64,000 nt of DNA, taken from positions 92,132,001 through 92,196,000 of the forward strand of contig OZ231127.1 of NCBI GenBank assembly GCA_965153355.1. The letters run 5' to 3'. Every line of letters starts with the position of its first letter. Position 1 is the stretch's first letter. This DNA comes from Flaccisagitta enflata (lineage: Eukaryota; Chaetognatha; Sagittoidea; Aphragmophora). This document shows positions 53,281-63,662 of the stretch, in pieces. Position numbers and translations under genes: made by a program. Under the pieces are notes generated by a model. The model saw only the letters and a list, made by a program, of their open reading frames with translations. It made no database searches and was not told where the DNA came from.

Positions 53281-53380
53281 CTCGTGGGATGGTAAAATTT
53301 CATAAATACTGGGTCGTCCACCCGAGTCTTCGGATTCTGTTAAGCTTTTTCTAAGAGATGCAAAGAACAATGGATTTGAA
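53281..53380 (-). CDS. Putative internal exon of an unknown minus-strand gene
   Basis: Between a CATATCCAG acceptor and a CACGAG|GTAGTG donor lie one phase base and 33 codons. The peptide begins SNPLFFASLRKSLTESEDSG and continues GRPSIYEILPSHE. The frame would end the exon in phase 0. A related coding sequence (FASLRKSLTEPDNSDGRP) sits in inverted orientation at about 53770-53865, supporting past coding function. I do not recognise the family, and phase does not fit splicing to the HEPN-NACHT-kelch frame. Confidence 0.5.
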
Positions 53381-53553
53381 CTGGATATGGTCTCATAGAG
53401 CATAGATAAACGTTTTTTTGCATCAAAATTTCATCAATGTGAGCCCAGTAGTTTGCTTTTGATGATCATTTGAAGCAAAAACTTACATTTCCTTTTTGAA
53501 CCAATTTTCAATGAAAATTCAAAGGTAAAGCAACTGCACTTGCTTATCTTTTT

Positions 53554-53742
53554 AGACAATGTGGACCACCATTGCAAAATTGGCCTTGAATAAGAGGTGA
53601 TTTGGTTTTAACATTTGTGGTTAAAAATGATGAAATCGAATAAGCGCAAAATTTCTGTATTTTTTATGCATTCTACTTGGTGCAATTTTACTTCAAGTTC
53701 TCAAAATATTCAAACTCCCTGTCCTACAGTGATGAAATTGAT
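53554..53742 (+). repeat. 188-bp direct repeat, copy 1
   Basis: Nearly identical to 55805-55992, starting AGACAATGTGGACCACC and ending GTGATGAAATTGAT. It forms part of the fold-back's right half. Confidence 0.95.
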
Positions 53743-54066
53743 ATGCAAAAAACCTCAATCTATGCTCTTTAAAACCCTTTAAATTTCAAAACTATGGCTC
53801 TTTGCATCACTGAGAAAAAGCTTAACCGAACCGGACAATTCAGATGGAAGACCCTGTATGTGTACACGCTGTAAAAGCGATTAACAGGAAAAATCGCGTT
53901 CATTGGCGTCACTCGGAACACGCCCTCAGTGCGGTGGTGGAAACTTACCAGAATTCCAGTTACGCAGCCGTCTCAGTTCTATTCAGTGACTCTCCAATTA
54001 TCCAGTAAACGCCCAGTCTGAAATTTTACGAGACAAAAATTCACTTCATCAGTTGTTGAACTTTCT

Positions 54067-54130
54067 AGTCGCGGACATGCCGTTTCGGTCCATCGATGGG
54101 TCAGTCCGTCCATCCGTCTGTAACTTTTTT
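54067..54130 (-). mobile_element. HINE-like tail fragment
   Basis: AGTCGCGGACATGCCG followed by a GTCC/ATCC core; the remainder is missing. Confidence 0.6.
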
Positions 54131-54343
54131 TTTAAATGCGAATTTTTTTGCCATACTGCCCTTACCATCCCTGTCCGCCACTGGGGGTCCGTGTTTACCG
54201 CCTCGATCAATTCAACACCGTATTGTCAAGCTTCTTTTCCAATCTGTTTAAAATGTCACAAGTAATATTACGAGCAATGATTACGACAATGTCACGATGG
54301 CCTTATAATTAATGATCAAATGGCACAAGCCGTCTTTCTTTAT

Positions 54344-54530
54344 AGTCGCGTGCTACGCGACTCTACACCCCACTTTGTCCATCCGTTGGTCCGTCCGTCC
54401 GTTCCACTTTACTTTTTTTTGGTTTTTGCGGTCTTTGGCCTCACTGCTCCAACCCAAGTGATCAAGAAACCTCAAATATGGCCCCTGCCCACCCGCACGC
54501 GACTGAGGTAGCCGTGTATCCGGCCTTGTT
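54344..54530 (-). mobile_element. HINE-like element, CGCGTGC subtype, full length
   Basis: Hairpin AGTCGCGTGCTACGCGACT (54344-54362), GTCCGTCC core, CCCACCC, GCACGCGACT (54495-54504), GTATCCGGCCTTGTT. It directly abuts a copy of another subtype. Confidence 0.88.
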
Positions 54531-54532
54531 TT

Positions 54533-54716
54533 TTAGTTGCGGACACGCAACTCTATAAGAGGCTTTGTCCGTCCGTTGGTCCGTCGGTCCGTCGGTCCGT
54601 GGACACGAGTCGAAAAGTGAGGAAATGAGCGTTTTAGAATATTTCTAGTTGCGGACAATTGCATTTCCGCCCCTGCCCACCCGTCCGCAACTGATGGCCG
54701 TGTATCCGGCCTTGTT
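54533..54716 (-). mobile_element. HINE-like element, GTTGCGGAC subtype, full length
   Basis: Hairpin AGTTGCGGACACGCAACT (54535-54552), CTCTATAAGAGGC, GTCCGTCGG core, CCCACCC, GTCCGCAACT (54683-54692), GTGTATCCGGCCTTG. The same outer modules as its neighbour flank a different paired motif. Confidence 0.88.
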
Positions 54717-54960
54717 TTCCAATAGTGCCATCCTTGGTTCATCACATGACATGACTTCACATGACTTATTTCATGACACAATCTGTCATTCCGACGCTTT
54801 GAAATGAGATAAAGCTTTGCTTACCGTTGTAATGAATCAAGCTTTGGTCCAAAAGCAGCAGCGACGATGAAAAAGAAGTCTTTGTCAATTTCTTTGTAGT
54901 TTGCTTTTATCAATTACTCTTGTTGTTGTGATAGTTGTGATTGTTGTTGTGATAGTTGTG

Positions 54961-54962
<2 letters not shown>

Positions 54963-55038
<76 letters not shown>

Positions 55039-55040
55039 GG
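54963..55040. repeat. (TTG)n microsatellite
   Basis: About 26 TTG units, preceded by TGTTGTGATAGTTGTGAT repeats. Confidence 0.97.
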
Positions 55041-55203
55041 TGTCGTTTTTTTGGGGGGGCGTTTTTGGGTGCGCGGTTTGTAGGCTTCTAATAAAGGCTG
55101 ATCGACTGTTTGGGATATGCTGGCGGAATATTCTCTCTTTTACTCGCACTCGAAAAAAGTCGATGATTGATCTATGAATTGATAAGATATCTCTTTATCA
55201 TTA

Positions 55204-55352
55204 AGTCGCATGCCACGCGACTCAACCAGCCTTTTTTAGGTCTGTCCGTCTATTCCTCTGTCCATCTATCCATCCATCTCTCAATCCGCGAAATTTGCAT
55301 TTTTCTTTTTTCCTGCCGTAGTGGCTGCCCCTGCCCACCCGCAGACGACATC
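55204..55352 (-). mobile_element. HINE-like element, degenerate
   Basis: AGTCGCATGCCACGCGACT hairpin, GTCCGTC/ATCC core, CTGCCCCTGCCCACCCGCAGACGAC. Confidence 0.7.
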
Positions 55353-55605
55353 ATGAACAATCTGGTGTCGTTTGCTATTCAAGAGAGGTGAAAATTGAAG
55401 GTTATTCTTTTTTCCAAATTTTACTTTTTCTCGTCATAACCTATGTTACCACAAGTGATTCGGTGAAAAAATCAATGCGAATTTGTATTCAAAAACAAAT
55501 AATGATTGATTTTTTTAAAAATTGAAAATTTCCCTTTCCCCCATTTTCTGGAAAATTGTCGCTTAAGTTCTGGCTATACGGCCATTATTCCTCTCCCACA
55601 CATAC

Positions 55606-55676
<71 letters not shown>
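55606..55676. repeat. (CA)n microsatellite
   Basis: About 35 CA units. Confidence 0.97.
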
Positions 55677-55678
<2 letters not shown>

Positions 55679-55804
55679 TATCCTTTTTATCCTTTCTTTC
55701 CTTCTTTCATTTGCTCTTTCTTTCATTCGCACTTCCTTTCTATCTTTCTTTCTATGTTTCAATCTTTCTTTTCTTTTTTGCGTTCTTTCTTTCTTTTACT
55801 TTTC

Positions 55805-55992
55805 AGACAATGTGGACCACCATTGCAAAATTGGCCTTGAATAAGAAGTGATTTGGTTTTAACATTTGTGGTTAAAAATGATGAAATCGAATAAGCGCAA
55901 AATTTCTGTATTTTTATGCATTCTACTTGGTGCAATTTTACTTCAAGTTCTCAAAATATTCAAACTCCCTGTCCTACAGTGATGAAATTGAT
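55805..55992 (+). repeat. 188-bp direct repeat, copy 2
   Basis: Matches 53554-53742 with about two small differences. Here the preceding bases are TTTTC, making TTTTCAG|ACAATG, a better acceptor than in copy 1. Confidence 0.95.
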
Positions 55993-56059
55993 TTTTCTAT
56001 CTTGCCTTCTTTCTTTTTTTCTTCTTTCTTTCCTTCTGTCTATCCTTTTTTCGTTCTTT

Positions 56060-56086
56060 TTTTCTTTCTTTCTTTCCTTCTTTCCT

Positions 56087-56157
<71 letters not shown>
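56060..56157. repeat. (TTTC)n microsatellite
   Basis: Imperfect then pure TTTC, ending 32 bp upstream of the exon at 56190. Confidence 0.96.
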
Positions 56158-56189
56158 CTCCGTGACTCTGTCTTTCTTTTCTCTATCAG

Positions 56190-56413
56190 GCACTCTTCTA
56201 CGATTCCTTGATTTTCGGTATTTGGACGAAAAACCTCGTTTGCCTGGAAAAGGCGGTTTACCCCTGAATTCTTTTCATAGTTTCTACACTGGGCATTTAT
56301 GTAAGGGGAATGCGTCAGTTGTATACGACAAAGTGGGCTTCTCATTAAGCAGTGACACCAATAGCAGTATAATAGAGATACAGAAGTCAGTGATTCAAAT
56401 AGAAAGCAATTAA
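56190..56413 (+). CDS. Terminal coding exon of an unknown gene
   Basis: A CTTTTCTCTATCAG acceptor leads into a phase-split codon and 73 codons ending at TAA. The peptide opens TLLRFLDFRYLDEKPRLPGK, has a Gly/Ser-rich middle, and ends in an amphipathic IIEIQKSVIQIESN stretch. Codon use and composition look coding, unlike the flanking TTTC tract. Upstream exons were not identified. Family unknown. Confidence 0.5.
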
Positions 56414-56866
56414 TGAGTGCTCATTCAACGGGAAATGCTTAGCAAGTGAGCAAGCGAATGGGCTTGGGGTAGCTTAGAATCCAACTGCGATTAAAATCAA
56501 AATGCCGTTGCTATCTTTAGGCACATCTACACAACATACTACACTTTTTAAAAGTGCAGGTAACGACGGCAAAAACAGGGTCAGAGCGAGTTTCTAGTGA
56601 ATCCAACAATTGCGTTTATCCCATCAATCACGTTTGTAGTGAGAACCCGTTCACACATTTATGAGTCTCAACCTACCAATGAGGGAGTGAGTAAAGTGTG
56701 TGTGCGAGCTTGTGAACGGATTGCAGAGCAAGTTTTTGTAGCAAGTCAGTGAAGTGAGCAGTCCAAGTGAATAAACGTAGCAAGCAACAGAGTGGCCCAT
56801 TTAAAGGAGTATTTGTCTGTAGAAACAGAAGTATACCGGTCCATTTGCGAAGTGATGTAATAACCA
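56414..56866. other. 3' flank, no feature seen
   Basis: Unique sequence with loosely repeated GTGAGCAAG/GAGCAAGTT motifs (56446-56760). No clear poly(A) signal was assigned. Confidence 0.4.
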
Positions 56867-57018
56867 AACAAGGCCGGATACACGGCAATCCAGTCGCGTA
56901 CGGTTGGGCAGGAGCGGTAATTCAAAGACCGATCGCAAGTTTAGAAATATTTGTGACGGACCGACGGACGGACCGACCGACCGACACAAGGTGTAGAGTC
57001 GCGTGTCCGCGACTAAAA
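56867..57018 (+). mobile_element. HINE-like element, short
   Basis: AACAAGGCCGGATACACGGC, AGTCGCGTACGG, GACGGACC core, hairpin AGTCGCGTGTCCGCGACT (56997-57014), TAAAAA. Confidence 0.82.
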
Positions 57019-57119
57019 AAAGGTATTTTTTGAAATCACTACCCCTGCGTAGTGTTCAACCATCTGTAACTGTTGTTGTGTGTACAGCCTTGTTTCGTTG
57101 ACAAAATGCCTTCCATGTG

Positions 57120-57181
57120 CTATATCTTCCTGATACAACCACCGCCAAAACTTTCATCCCCTCCGCTGCTGCCGCCTCCGC
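57120..57181 (-). CDS. Putative Gly-rich terminal exon
   Basis: On minus a pyrimidine tract and CAGTTACAG acceptor precede codons reading GGGSSGGDESFGGGCIRKI and TAG (57122-57120). It is short and low in complexity, so chance is possible. It lies between HINE-like copies. Confidence 0.3.
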
Positions 57182-57214
57182 CTGTAACTGACGGACAGAA
57201 GAATTGATCAAATA

Positions 57215-57566
57215 CAGTCGCGTGCAGGTTGGCAGGTTGGCAGGTTGGCAGGCTGTTTAATTGAGTGAAGCCAAAGACCGCGAAAACATAATGTAACAAA
57301 GCCGGATACACGGCTACCCTAGTTGCGTGCGGGGTGGGCAGGAGCCATGCTGGAAAGGTCACTAGGGCATCTGGGCAGGAGCTGTATGCTCAAAAAGGCC
57401 TAAAAAGTAAATAGGGGACCAACTGACCAACAGACGGACGGACGGACAGACTGACATAGCGGGGTGTTGAGTCGCGTAGCACGCGACTAAAGAGGGGACC
57501 AAACGACCGATTGACCGACGGAAAGAAGGACATAGTGGGTGTAGAGTCGCTTAGCGCACGACTAAA
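57215..57566 (+). mobile_element. HINE-like cluster: head fragment, full copy, extra tail
   Basis: A head fragment (GTCGCGTGCAGGTTGGCAGG, 57217-57255) precedes a full copy (57295-57491, hairpin AGTCGCGTAGCACGCGACT). A second core-plus-tail follows (57492-57566, ending GTCGCTTAGCGCACGACTAA). Confidence 0.78.
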
Positions 57567-57608
57567 AAGCTTAATCTCTGACATTGTTTCATAAGAACTT
57601 ATCAGTTT

Positions 57609-57704
57609 TTAGTCGCGTGCTACGCAACTCTACACCCCGCTTAGTGACCTTCTCCATTACTGCCCCTGCCAACCAGCACCAAGCATCCGGCCTTGTTTTT
57701 GGTA
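57609..57704 (-). mobile_element. HINE-like element without its core
   Basis: Hairpin AGTCGCGTGCTACGCAACT joins directly to GTGACCTTCTCCATTACTGC and a shortened head ending ATCCGGCCTTG. The GTCC core is deleted. Confidence 0.75.
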
Positions 57705-57719
57705 TGTACTGCTTAATCT

Positions 57720-57792
57720 CTCCGTCTGTCTCTGTCTGTCTCCGTCTGTCTCTCTCTGTCTGTCTCTCCCTGTCTCCGTCTGTCTCTCTCTG

Positions 57793-57861
<69 letters not shown>
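57720..57861. repeat. (CTGT/CCGT)n then (CT)n
   Basis: CTCCGTCTGT-type units, then pure CT from about 57800. Confidence 0.95.
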
Positions 57862-57865
<4 letters not shown>

Positions 57866-59187
57866 TATGGCATGAACCAACTCTCAGTAAAATAACATAG
57901 AACTTTTTTTTTCATTAAATGAATCTTGAATCATTTCAAAACAACAAGTAATACAAGGGAGCGCCGACATCTTTAAATGTTGCAACTGGTTTTGTCACGT
58001 TGTTTCTTCACAAACGCAAACGCCACAATTCTGCATCATCTGTGAATAAGAAGATGTTCGCAATTTTGGTTGAAAGCAAGAGTAACTTTTTACGTTTTAT
58101 GTTTCTAGTCGCGTGCACACAACTCTTTAACCCGCTTTGTTGTTCTATGAGCCGCTATGTCCGTCGGTCGGATAGGAATTCTTTACAACTACAGCATTGA
58201 TGACGCAGTGCCTAGATCAAGTTCAAATTATTTTTCTTTTGAATGCCCACATTGTACCCATTCTAATTAACATGGGAAAAATTGGCAACATTTTGACATT
58301 GCCATCAGGCTGAATTAGGCATCATGAGAATCAAATTGAAATAAAATCTTCTTTCTACCCAAAAATACTAGTTAACAGCAATCGCTAGTTACTGGAGCAC
58401 ATTTCCCGCCTAAATGTTGAACATAACGGGTGGTCTTTAAAAAAGTAGCTTTTAATTTTATTAGTATCACTTATCAAATATTTTTTAACTAGAAAATTGT
58501 ATTTAGTTATGACAGAAAATTTTTGAAAGAAAATGAAGCGTTTCATCATACTTTTTGCAATATTATCAGGACAATAATGAAGCTGCAACGCTTTTAGTGG
58601 ACAAATTGTCTCTAAAGACACTTAGTACATTTCTATCATATCCTGACTTAAAATGTAATTTGAACTTTGCGATTCACATAAAAACAAGCATGAAAATGAT
58701 GTTTTTAGTGAATTTATGCTTACACTTTTTTTCATTTTCTGAGGTCAAAATTCTAAGAAAGCTAAACACATGGAAAGTTTGTATTTTGAAAAACATAGTT
58801 CTCACTGTAATTGATTTGGGAAAAGAATTATGTTCTTTGTTTTTTTATTTTTTCATTTCCTAAGCAAATTTAGAATTTTGACCAACCAGTACAAATTTTC
58901 AAGACAATTTTTTTTTGGTAAAATTGGCTAAACTTGGTCCTCTTGCTAGATAAATGCAGATTTTCTTTCAAATATTATGTATTTTATATCATTCACTAAT
59001 TTGTGCATTTTCATTTATATATTTTTTCTATTTTGACCTTCTTTGAAATACAAATGTTGCCTTTGGAGGGAAGCCGTCTTATGTAGATATGATCATGGCC
59101 TAAATATTTCATTATGAGCACTTTTCATGAAGATCAATATTTTTTTAGTTATGTCAAAAAAAACTGACTTGAATTATTGTCTATCTA
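57862..59187. other. AT-rich sequence; hairpin element copy 2 and a HINE tail
   Basis: It holds a HINE-like tail fragment (58109-58172) and the 58740-58885 copy of the hairpin element at 39455-39600 (GGTCAAAATTCTAA and complement). Otherwise unique, with no gene seen. Confidence 0.55.
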
Positions 59188-59400
59188 AACAAGGCCGGAT
59201 ACACGGCTACCCAAGTCGCTTGCGGGTGGGCAGGGGTCATATTTGAGGCCACTCTATCATTTGGGCAGAAGCAGTGAGGTCAAAGACCGCAAAAACTCAA
59301 AAAAAGTAAAGTGTGACGGACGGACGGACCGACTGACGGACGGACCGACGGACGGACAGACCGACAAAGCGGGTTGTAGAATCGCGTGCACGCGACTAAA
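59188..59400 (+). mobile_element. HINE-like element, CGCGTGC subtype, full length
   Basis: AACAAGGCCGGATACACGGC, AGTCGCTTGCGGG, GACGGACC core, tail ATCGCGTGCACGCGACTAAA. Confidence 0.85.
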
Positions 59401-59663
59401 GATTTTATTCAAATTTGACTAAAGAGCAGTGTTTTCTACCAAGTTTACTTTTGAATGATGGTAGTGGAATGAAAGTATGTCTTGAAAAAATATAAAAACC
59501 AGGAATTTTTTTAATAAAAGACCAAATATACGCTCAAAACATCAAACATAAACAATTATCACTTTTAATCAAAAATATGTAATAATGCTAAAAAAAAGAT
59601 TTTGGTTAAAAGTATATGATAGAAATATGTATTTTTAGTAATATGTAAAAATTATAAAAGGCA

Positions 59664-59858
59664 CTATTTAATATGGTTACTAAATAAGCGATCAAAGATA
59701 TTTTCTAAACAAAGAGCTACCTTTTTTATGTCCACCCAGTATTTTAGAGCAGGTACTTGCAAAATGGAGATACCTTGCAATGAATAGGCTTGAATTTCAT
59801 GATGAACTTGAGCATAATCATCCTTTTGCATATTGCGAGAATGCAATGTTGTTTCCAT
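59664..59858 (-). CDS. Small ORF, 64 aa, unknown
   Basis: An ATG at 59858-59856 opens METTLHSRNMQKDDYAQVHH, continuing to a hydrophobic helix-like end (ALKYWVDIKKVALCLENIFD) and stop. The frame is open a little further upstream without an ATG. It may be a transposon-derived fragment. Confidence 0.25.
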   Translation of the reverse strand: METTLHSRNMQKDDYAQVHHEIQAYSLQGISILQVPALKYWVDIKKVALCLENIFDRLFSNHIK

Positions 59859-59971
59859 TTGATGAAGTTCGCACGATCCCAATTAGCAGCATATCCTTTT
59901 ATTAATACATGGAATATGATGAATCAATTTGAAATCAGACATACATATTGATTTAGACCATTTAGACTTTT

Positions 59972-60058
59972 TGGTTGCATGCATGCGACTCTATAATCCG
60001 TTTGTGAGTCCATATGTCTGTCCGTCCGTCCATCAGTCAGTCCATCCGTCACTGTTCG
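59972..60058 (-). mobile_element. HINE-like tail fragment
   Basis: GTTGCATGCATGCGACTCTATAATCC, GTCCGTCC/ATCC core; no head. Confidence 0.6.
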
Positions 60059-60215
60059 CTTTTCCGACAACTGTTTTAAGCTATACACCCAAAATACACC
60101 CAAAATAGAAATAGCTAACGCTCATACTCACGCTCTCATAGAGTCGATTAACGAGCATTTAAAACAATGAAGGGGGTTAAACAACTTGAGTGAAAAAGCA
60201 TATTGCTAAAAGGTG

Positions 60216-60257
60216 CGTGTGTGTGTGTGTGTTTGTGTTTGTGTTTGTGTTTGTGTG

Positions 60258-60298
<41 letters not shown>

Positions 60299-60550
60299 AG
60301 ACCGTGTGTGTGTGAGACCGTGTGTGTGTGAGACCGTGTGTGTGCGTGACTGAGTGTGTGTGAGTGACCGTGTGTGTGCGTGACCGTGTGTGTGCGTGTG
60401 TGACCGTGTGTGTGACCGTGTGTGTGTGTGCGTGACCGTGTGTGTGTGTCTGTGTGTGACCGTGTGTGTGTGACTGTGTGTGTATGATCAAGTGTGTGTG
60501 ACCGTGTGTGTGACTATGTGTGTGACCGTGTGCGTGTGACTGTGTGTGTT
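60216..60550. repeat. (GT)n and GACCGTGTGTGTGT minisatellite
   Basis: Pure GT to about 60296, then GACCGTGTGTGTG units of variable length to 60550. Confidence 0.95.
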
Positions 60551-61122
60551 TGTTTGGGTCCATTTTCACTATTTATGATATTTTCGTTGCTTAAAAAAAC
60601 GATTGTGATACCTTTGTATGACTTCAATTCGGCATAAACTTGCTGCAGATGACTTGATTCTTGCAACCTTGCTTTTTCGATTCGTGATCGACGCGCAGAT
60701 CTTCAGAATTAATCACTTAATGGCAGGAAAAGAATCTCTTAAAAAATGCCATCTTGTAAATAAGAAAAAAAAGTATCGCGAGTTTAATTGTAACCGCATT
60801 TTCACGGTACACAAGAATCTTAATGATTTCCAGTTTAACGAGGTTTAGCCGCGATCTGCTTCGTGATTCTATTACGTCACCTTGGAAGAGTGTTTGAATG
60901 AAGACGCAATGGAGGTCATGAATAGAACAGTTGTGCTAATGAGATGGAATTTCAAATGACAAATCTGAGGATGGAAACGCAATTAAAAAAAGATGGAAAG
61001 GCAGTTAAAAATAAGTCAACGTAGATGGTAAAGCTGACTTTAAAGTACATGGCAGTCCATGGGTACAATTGTACGATCATCTGTGATCTTTTGTTTTCAA
61101 GACTTTTTAAGTGTTTTTTTAA
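60551..61122. other. Unique sequence, no supported gene
   Basis: A plus frame at about 60618-60848 lacks recognisable motifs. Confidence 0.4.
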
Positions 61123-61180
61123 ATTAGGGTTAGGGGTGGGTTTAGGGTTAGGGTTGGTGATAGTTTTAGGGTTAGGGTTA
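61123..61180. repeat. Telomere-like TTAGGG-variant tract
   Basis: TTAGGGTTAGGGG and related units, flanked by TTTTTAAGTGTTTTTT as in the 46047 tract. Confidence 0.75.
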
Positions 61181-61847
61181 CACTTTGTGCTTCGTTTTGC
61201 TCAAAATTCCAAATCGTTAAAAATAGTATTGAAAATGAGGAATCAATCTAGTTTTTTCAATCAGAATACTATCTAGGACCAAAAAAATAGAAACCCAAAA
61301 TTTGGGTGACCCAGCATATCGGGAACCACCCAAACCACCCAAACCACCCAAAATGAGGAGGAGGGGGAAAAAGAGCAAAAAACTGACTTTTTCCAAAGCT
61401 GCTGAAATTTTCAGGGTAGTTAGAGGACACCTAGGGCTGTCTTAAACTAATTTTGTTTTGGCCAGAAAGTAATTTTTTGCGGAGTTATACTTCGTCAAAA
61501 GTACGTAAATAACAAAGAAATAACTACGTGAAACCCCTCTAGGAGGTCAATTTTTTGTATTTTTAGGGGTCAGGTACCCCCCTTGTCCCCCTTTTTCTTT
61601 TTATGCATTCATTAATTAGGTAGTTAGGAAGCTCCACAAAAAAAATTGGGACGGATACTCGACGATACTTTTTTTTACGGCCATTTTTAACGAAATATAG
61701 AGCTTCATTTCATATCGCCAATAAAGTAAAATTCTCTCTAAGTTGCTTAAATAACTAGATTTGCTTTCATTACAATAACATGAAACCCCTTGATGAATAG
61801 CAACACTACATAAATTTTGTATTAGATATCTTGTTGTGGTGGGGGTA
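61181..61847. other. AT-rich sequence with (ACCACCCAA)4
   Basis: A short ACCACCCAA tandem (about 61324-61352) and a GTACGTAAATAAC region; no gene seen. Confidence 0.5.
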
Positions 61848-62572
61848 GAGGAGGAGGAGGAGGAGGAGGAGGAGGATGATGACGATGTATAAGATGTTGA
61901 TTGTTCAAGTAAATCAGGAAAAAGGAAAGCAAAACAAATGTTGGATTCATAAATAAGAGAAAAAGAGGAAGAAGACGGAGAAGAAAAGGAAGAAGAAAAA
62001 GAAGAAGAATAAAAACAAGAAGAAGAAGAAGAAGAAGAAGAAGAAGAAGAAGAAGAAGAAGAAGAATAAGCAACGTGCAGTATGTAAAGCAGAGTAGCAT
62101 AAATTGGCACATTGTCTTAAAGAAAATGCTGTTTTCACTAGAAATAGAAGAGGGAATAAGAGGATGAGGGAAGGAATAGAGGAAGAATGAGAAGAAGAGG
62201 GGGGAGGAAGAAGAAGGAGGAAGAAGTAGAGGGAGGAAGAAGAAGAAGTGTACAAGAACAAAGAAGGGAAAAAAGAGGTAGAAAATAAAAAGAAATAAAA
62301 AACACAGGGTATCAAAAAGAGGGAATAGTAAGAAGAGGAAGGAGAGCAAGAAGAGAGAAATAAGAAGAAGAAGAAGAGGGAAGAAAGAGAAGAAGGAACA
62401 AGAAGAAGAGGGAAGAAGAAGGAGAAGAAGAAGAGGGAAGAAGAAGGAGAAGAAGAAGAAGGAAGAAGAATGATAAGAAAAAGAAGGAAGAAGAAGGATA
62501 AGAAGAAGAAGAAGAAGAAGAAGAGGGAAGAAGAAGAAGAAGAAGAAGAAGAAGAAGAGGGAAGAAGAAGAA
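61848..62572. repeat. (GGA)n/(GAA)n purine-rich region
   Basis: GGA units (61848-61875), GAA units (62017-62067) and GAAGAAGAGG blocks to 62572. Long Ser/Leu/Phe frames on minus are compositional. Confidence 0.93.
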
Positions 62573-62617
62573 TTGAATGTTTTTTTTTAAATGCCTGTGC
62601 ACAATATTTTTAATTAG

Positions 62618-63096
62618 CATAAGCTTAAATGCTCTAAAAATCTAGATTTGATGTTTTTTAGTTGCCGCGCCATGAAATGGCCCCAGAAACAGTTCCCTGG
62701 GGCCCCCGGACCTCCTTGAATATATCTTAATACTTAAGGTTTACTTTGATGGTGCTTGTTCACAACTTTTTATTAAAGAAATAAGCTTGAATGCCGTAAA
62801 AATCAAGATTTTCAATGATTTTAATTGCCGGGACATGAAATCGCCCCATGATAGCCCCTTGGGGACCCCCTGGGGACCCCCCAAATGTATCTTTGTTTCT
62901 AGTTGTATGTTTGACTGGTCCCTGTCCACCATTCTGACCAAAGAAATAAGCTTGAATGCTCTAAAACTGATGATATTAGTCGCCGGGCCATGAAATCACC
63001 CCAAAATAGCCCCCTGGGGACCCCCTGACCCCCCAAATGTATTCTTTTTTTCTAGTTTCATGTTTGTCTGATCCCTGTCCACCATTCTGAGCAATA
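62618..63096 (+). repeat. Three tandem ~160-bp units
   Basis: Each starts ATAAGCTTnAATGCnnTAAAA (62618, 62780, 62947), includes AGTnGCCGnGnCATGAAAT, CCCC.GGGG runs and CTAGTT, and the second and third end TGTCCACCATTCTGA. Confidence 0.85.
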
Positions 63097-63515
63097 ATAA
63101 CCAACTTTTGGGATAGTTGGAATTATAAGCAGCATTGGAGCGGCACAGAGTGGGTTAGGGACAGGGTTAGCCTTAGGGCTAAGGGTTGGCTGGGTTTTAT
63201 GTATTACGGCCCAAAGCTATTCAAATTGAATTCGCTCTGGTGGAGGATTCGGAAATAAAAACAAAATCGTGCAGGGAATCCTTCATTTTTTCCCAGTCCA
63301 TGTTCCATGTGAGTGGGCAGGGGTGTCGATGTTACTCCGGTACCTGAGCAGGACCTATCATGCACACGCGCACACTGACAGACTTGATGCATGCAACAGA
63401 TATGCAAATTTTGTCTTAATGAAGCAAAGAATTTCACAAACTTAACCACCAGGAAAGAAAAATAAAGAAAAGGAATGAATGATCCTTACATCAAACGACG
63501 CCAAACCAGCTTAAG
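63097..63515. other. Unique sequence with weak telomere-like and HINE-head traces
   Basis: GGGTTAGGGACAGGGTTAG near 63153 and GAGTGGGCAGGGG near 63310; no gene. Confidence 0.4.
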
Positions 63516-63662
63516 ATGGATTATTTTCTCTTGAATGTTGAAAGTCATGAGGAAATTTTAAAGGAGGAGGAGACGGAAAAAAGAAAGCTGAGAAAAAAAG
63601 ACGACGAAAGAATCTCTGCACTGTCTCAAGAATTGATATTACAATCAATCTTGGGCTTTTAA
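63516..63662 (+). CDS. Small ORF, 48 aa, charged helix
   Basis: An ATG in the context TTAAGATGG opens MDYFLLNVESHEEILKEEET, then a strongly charged, helix-like stretch and an end reading LSQELILQSILGF with TAA. The length is small and no family is recognised. It could be a short exon or chance. Confidence 0.25.
   Translation: MDYFLLNVESHEEILKEEETEKRKLRKKDDERISALSQELILQSILGF

Larger units (their letters stand above)
53281..53865. repeat. Fold-back containing the exon above
   Basis: 53281-53450 and 53715-53865 are imperfect inverted repeats sharing AGAAAAAGCTTAAC, TGATGAAAT and ATCTATGCTCT blocks. In the right arm the acceptor is lost (TTTAAATTTC in place of TATCCAGTTC). Confidence 0.75.
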
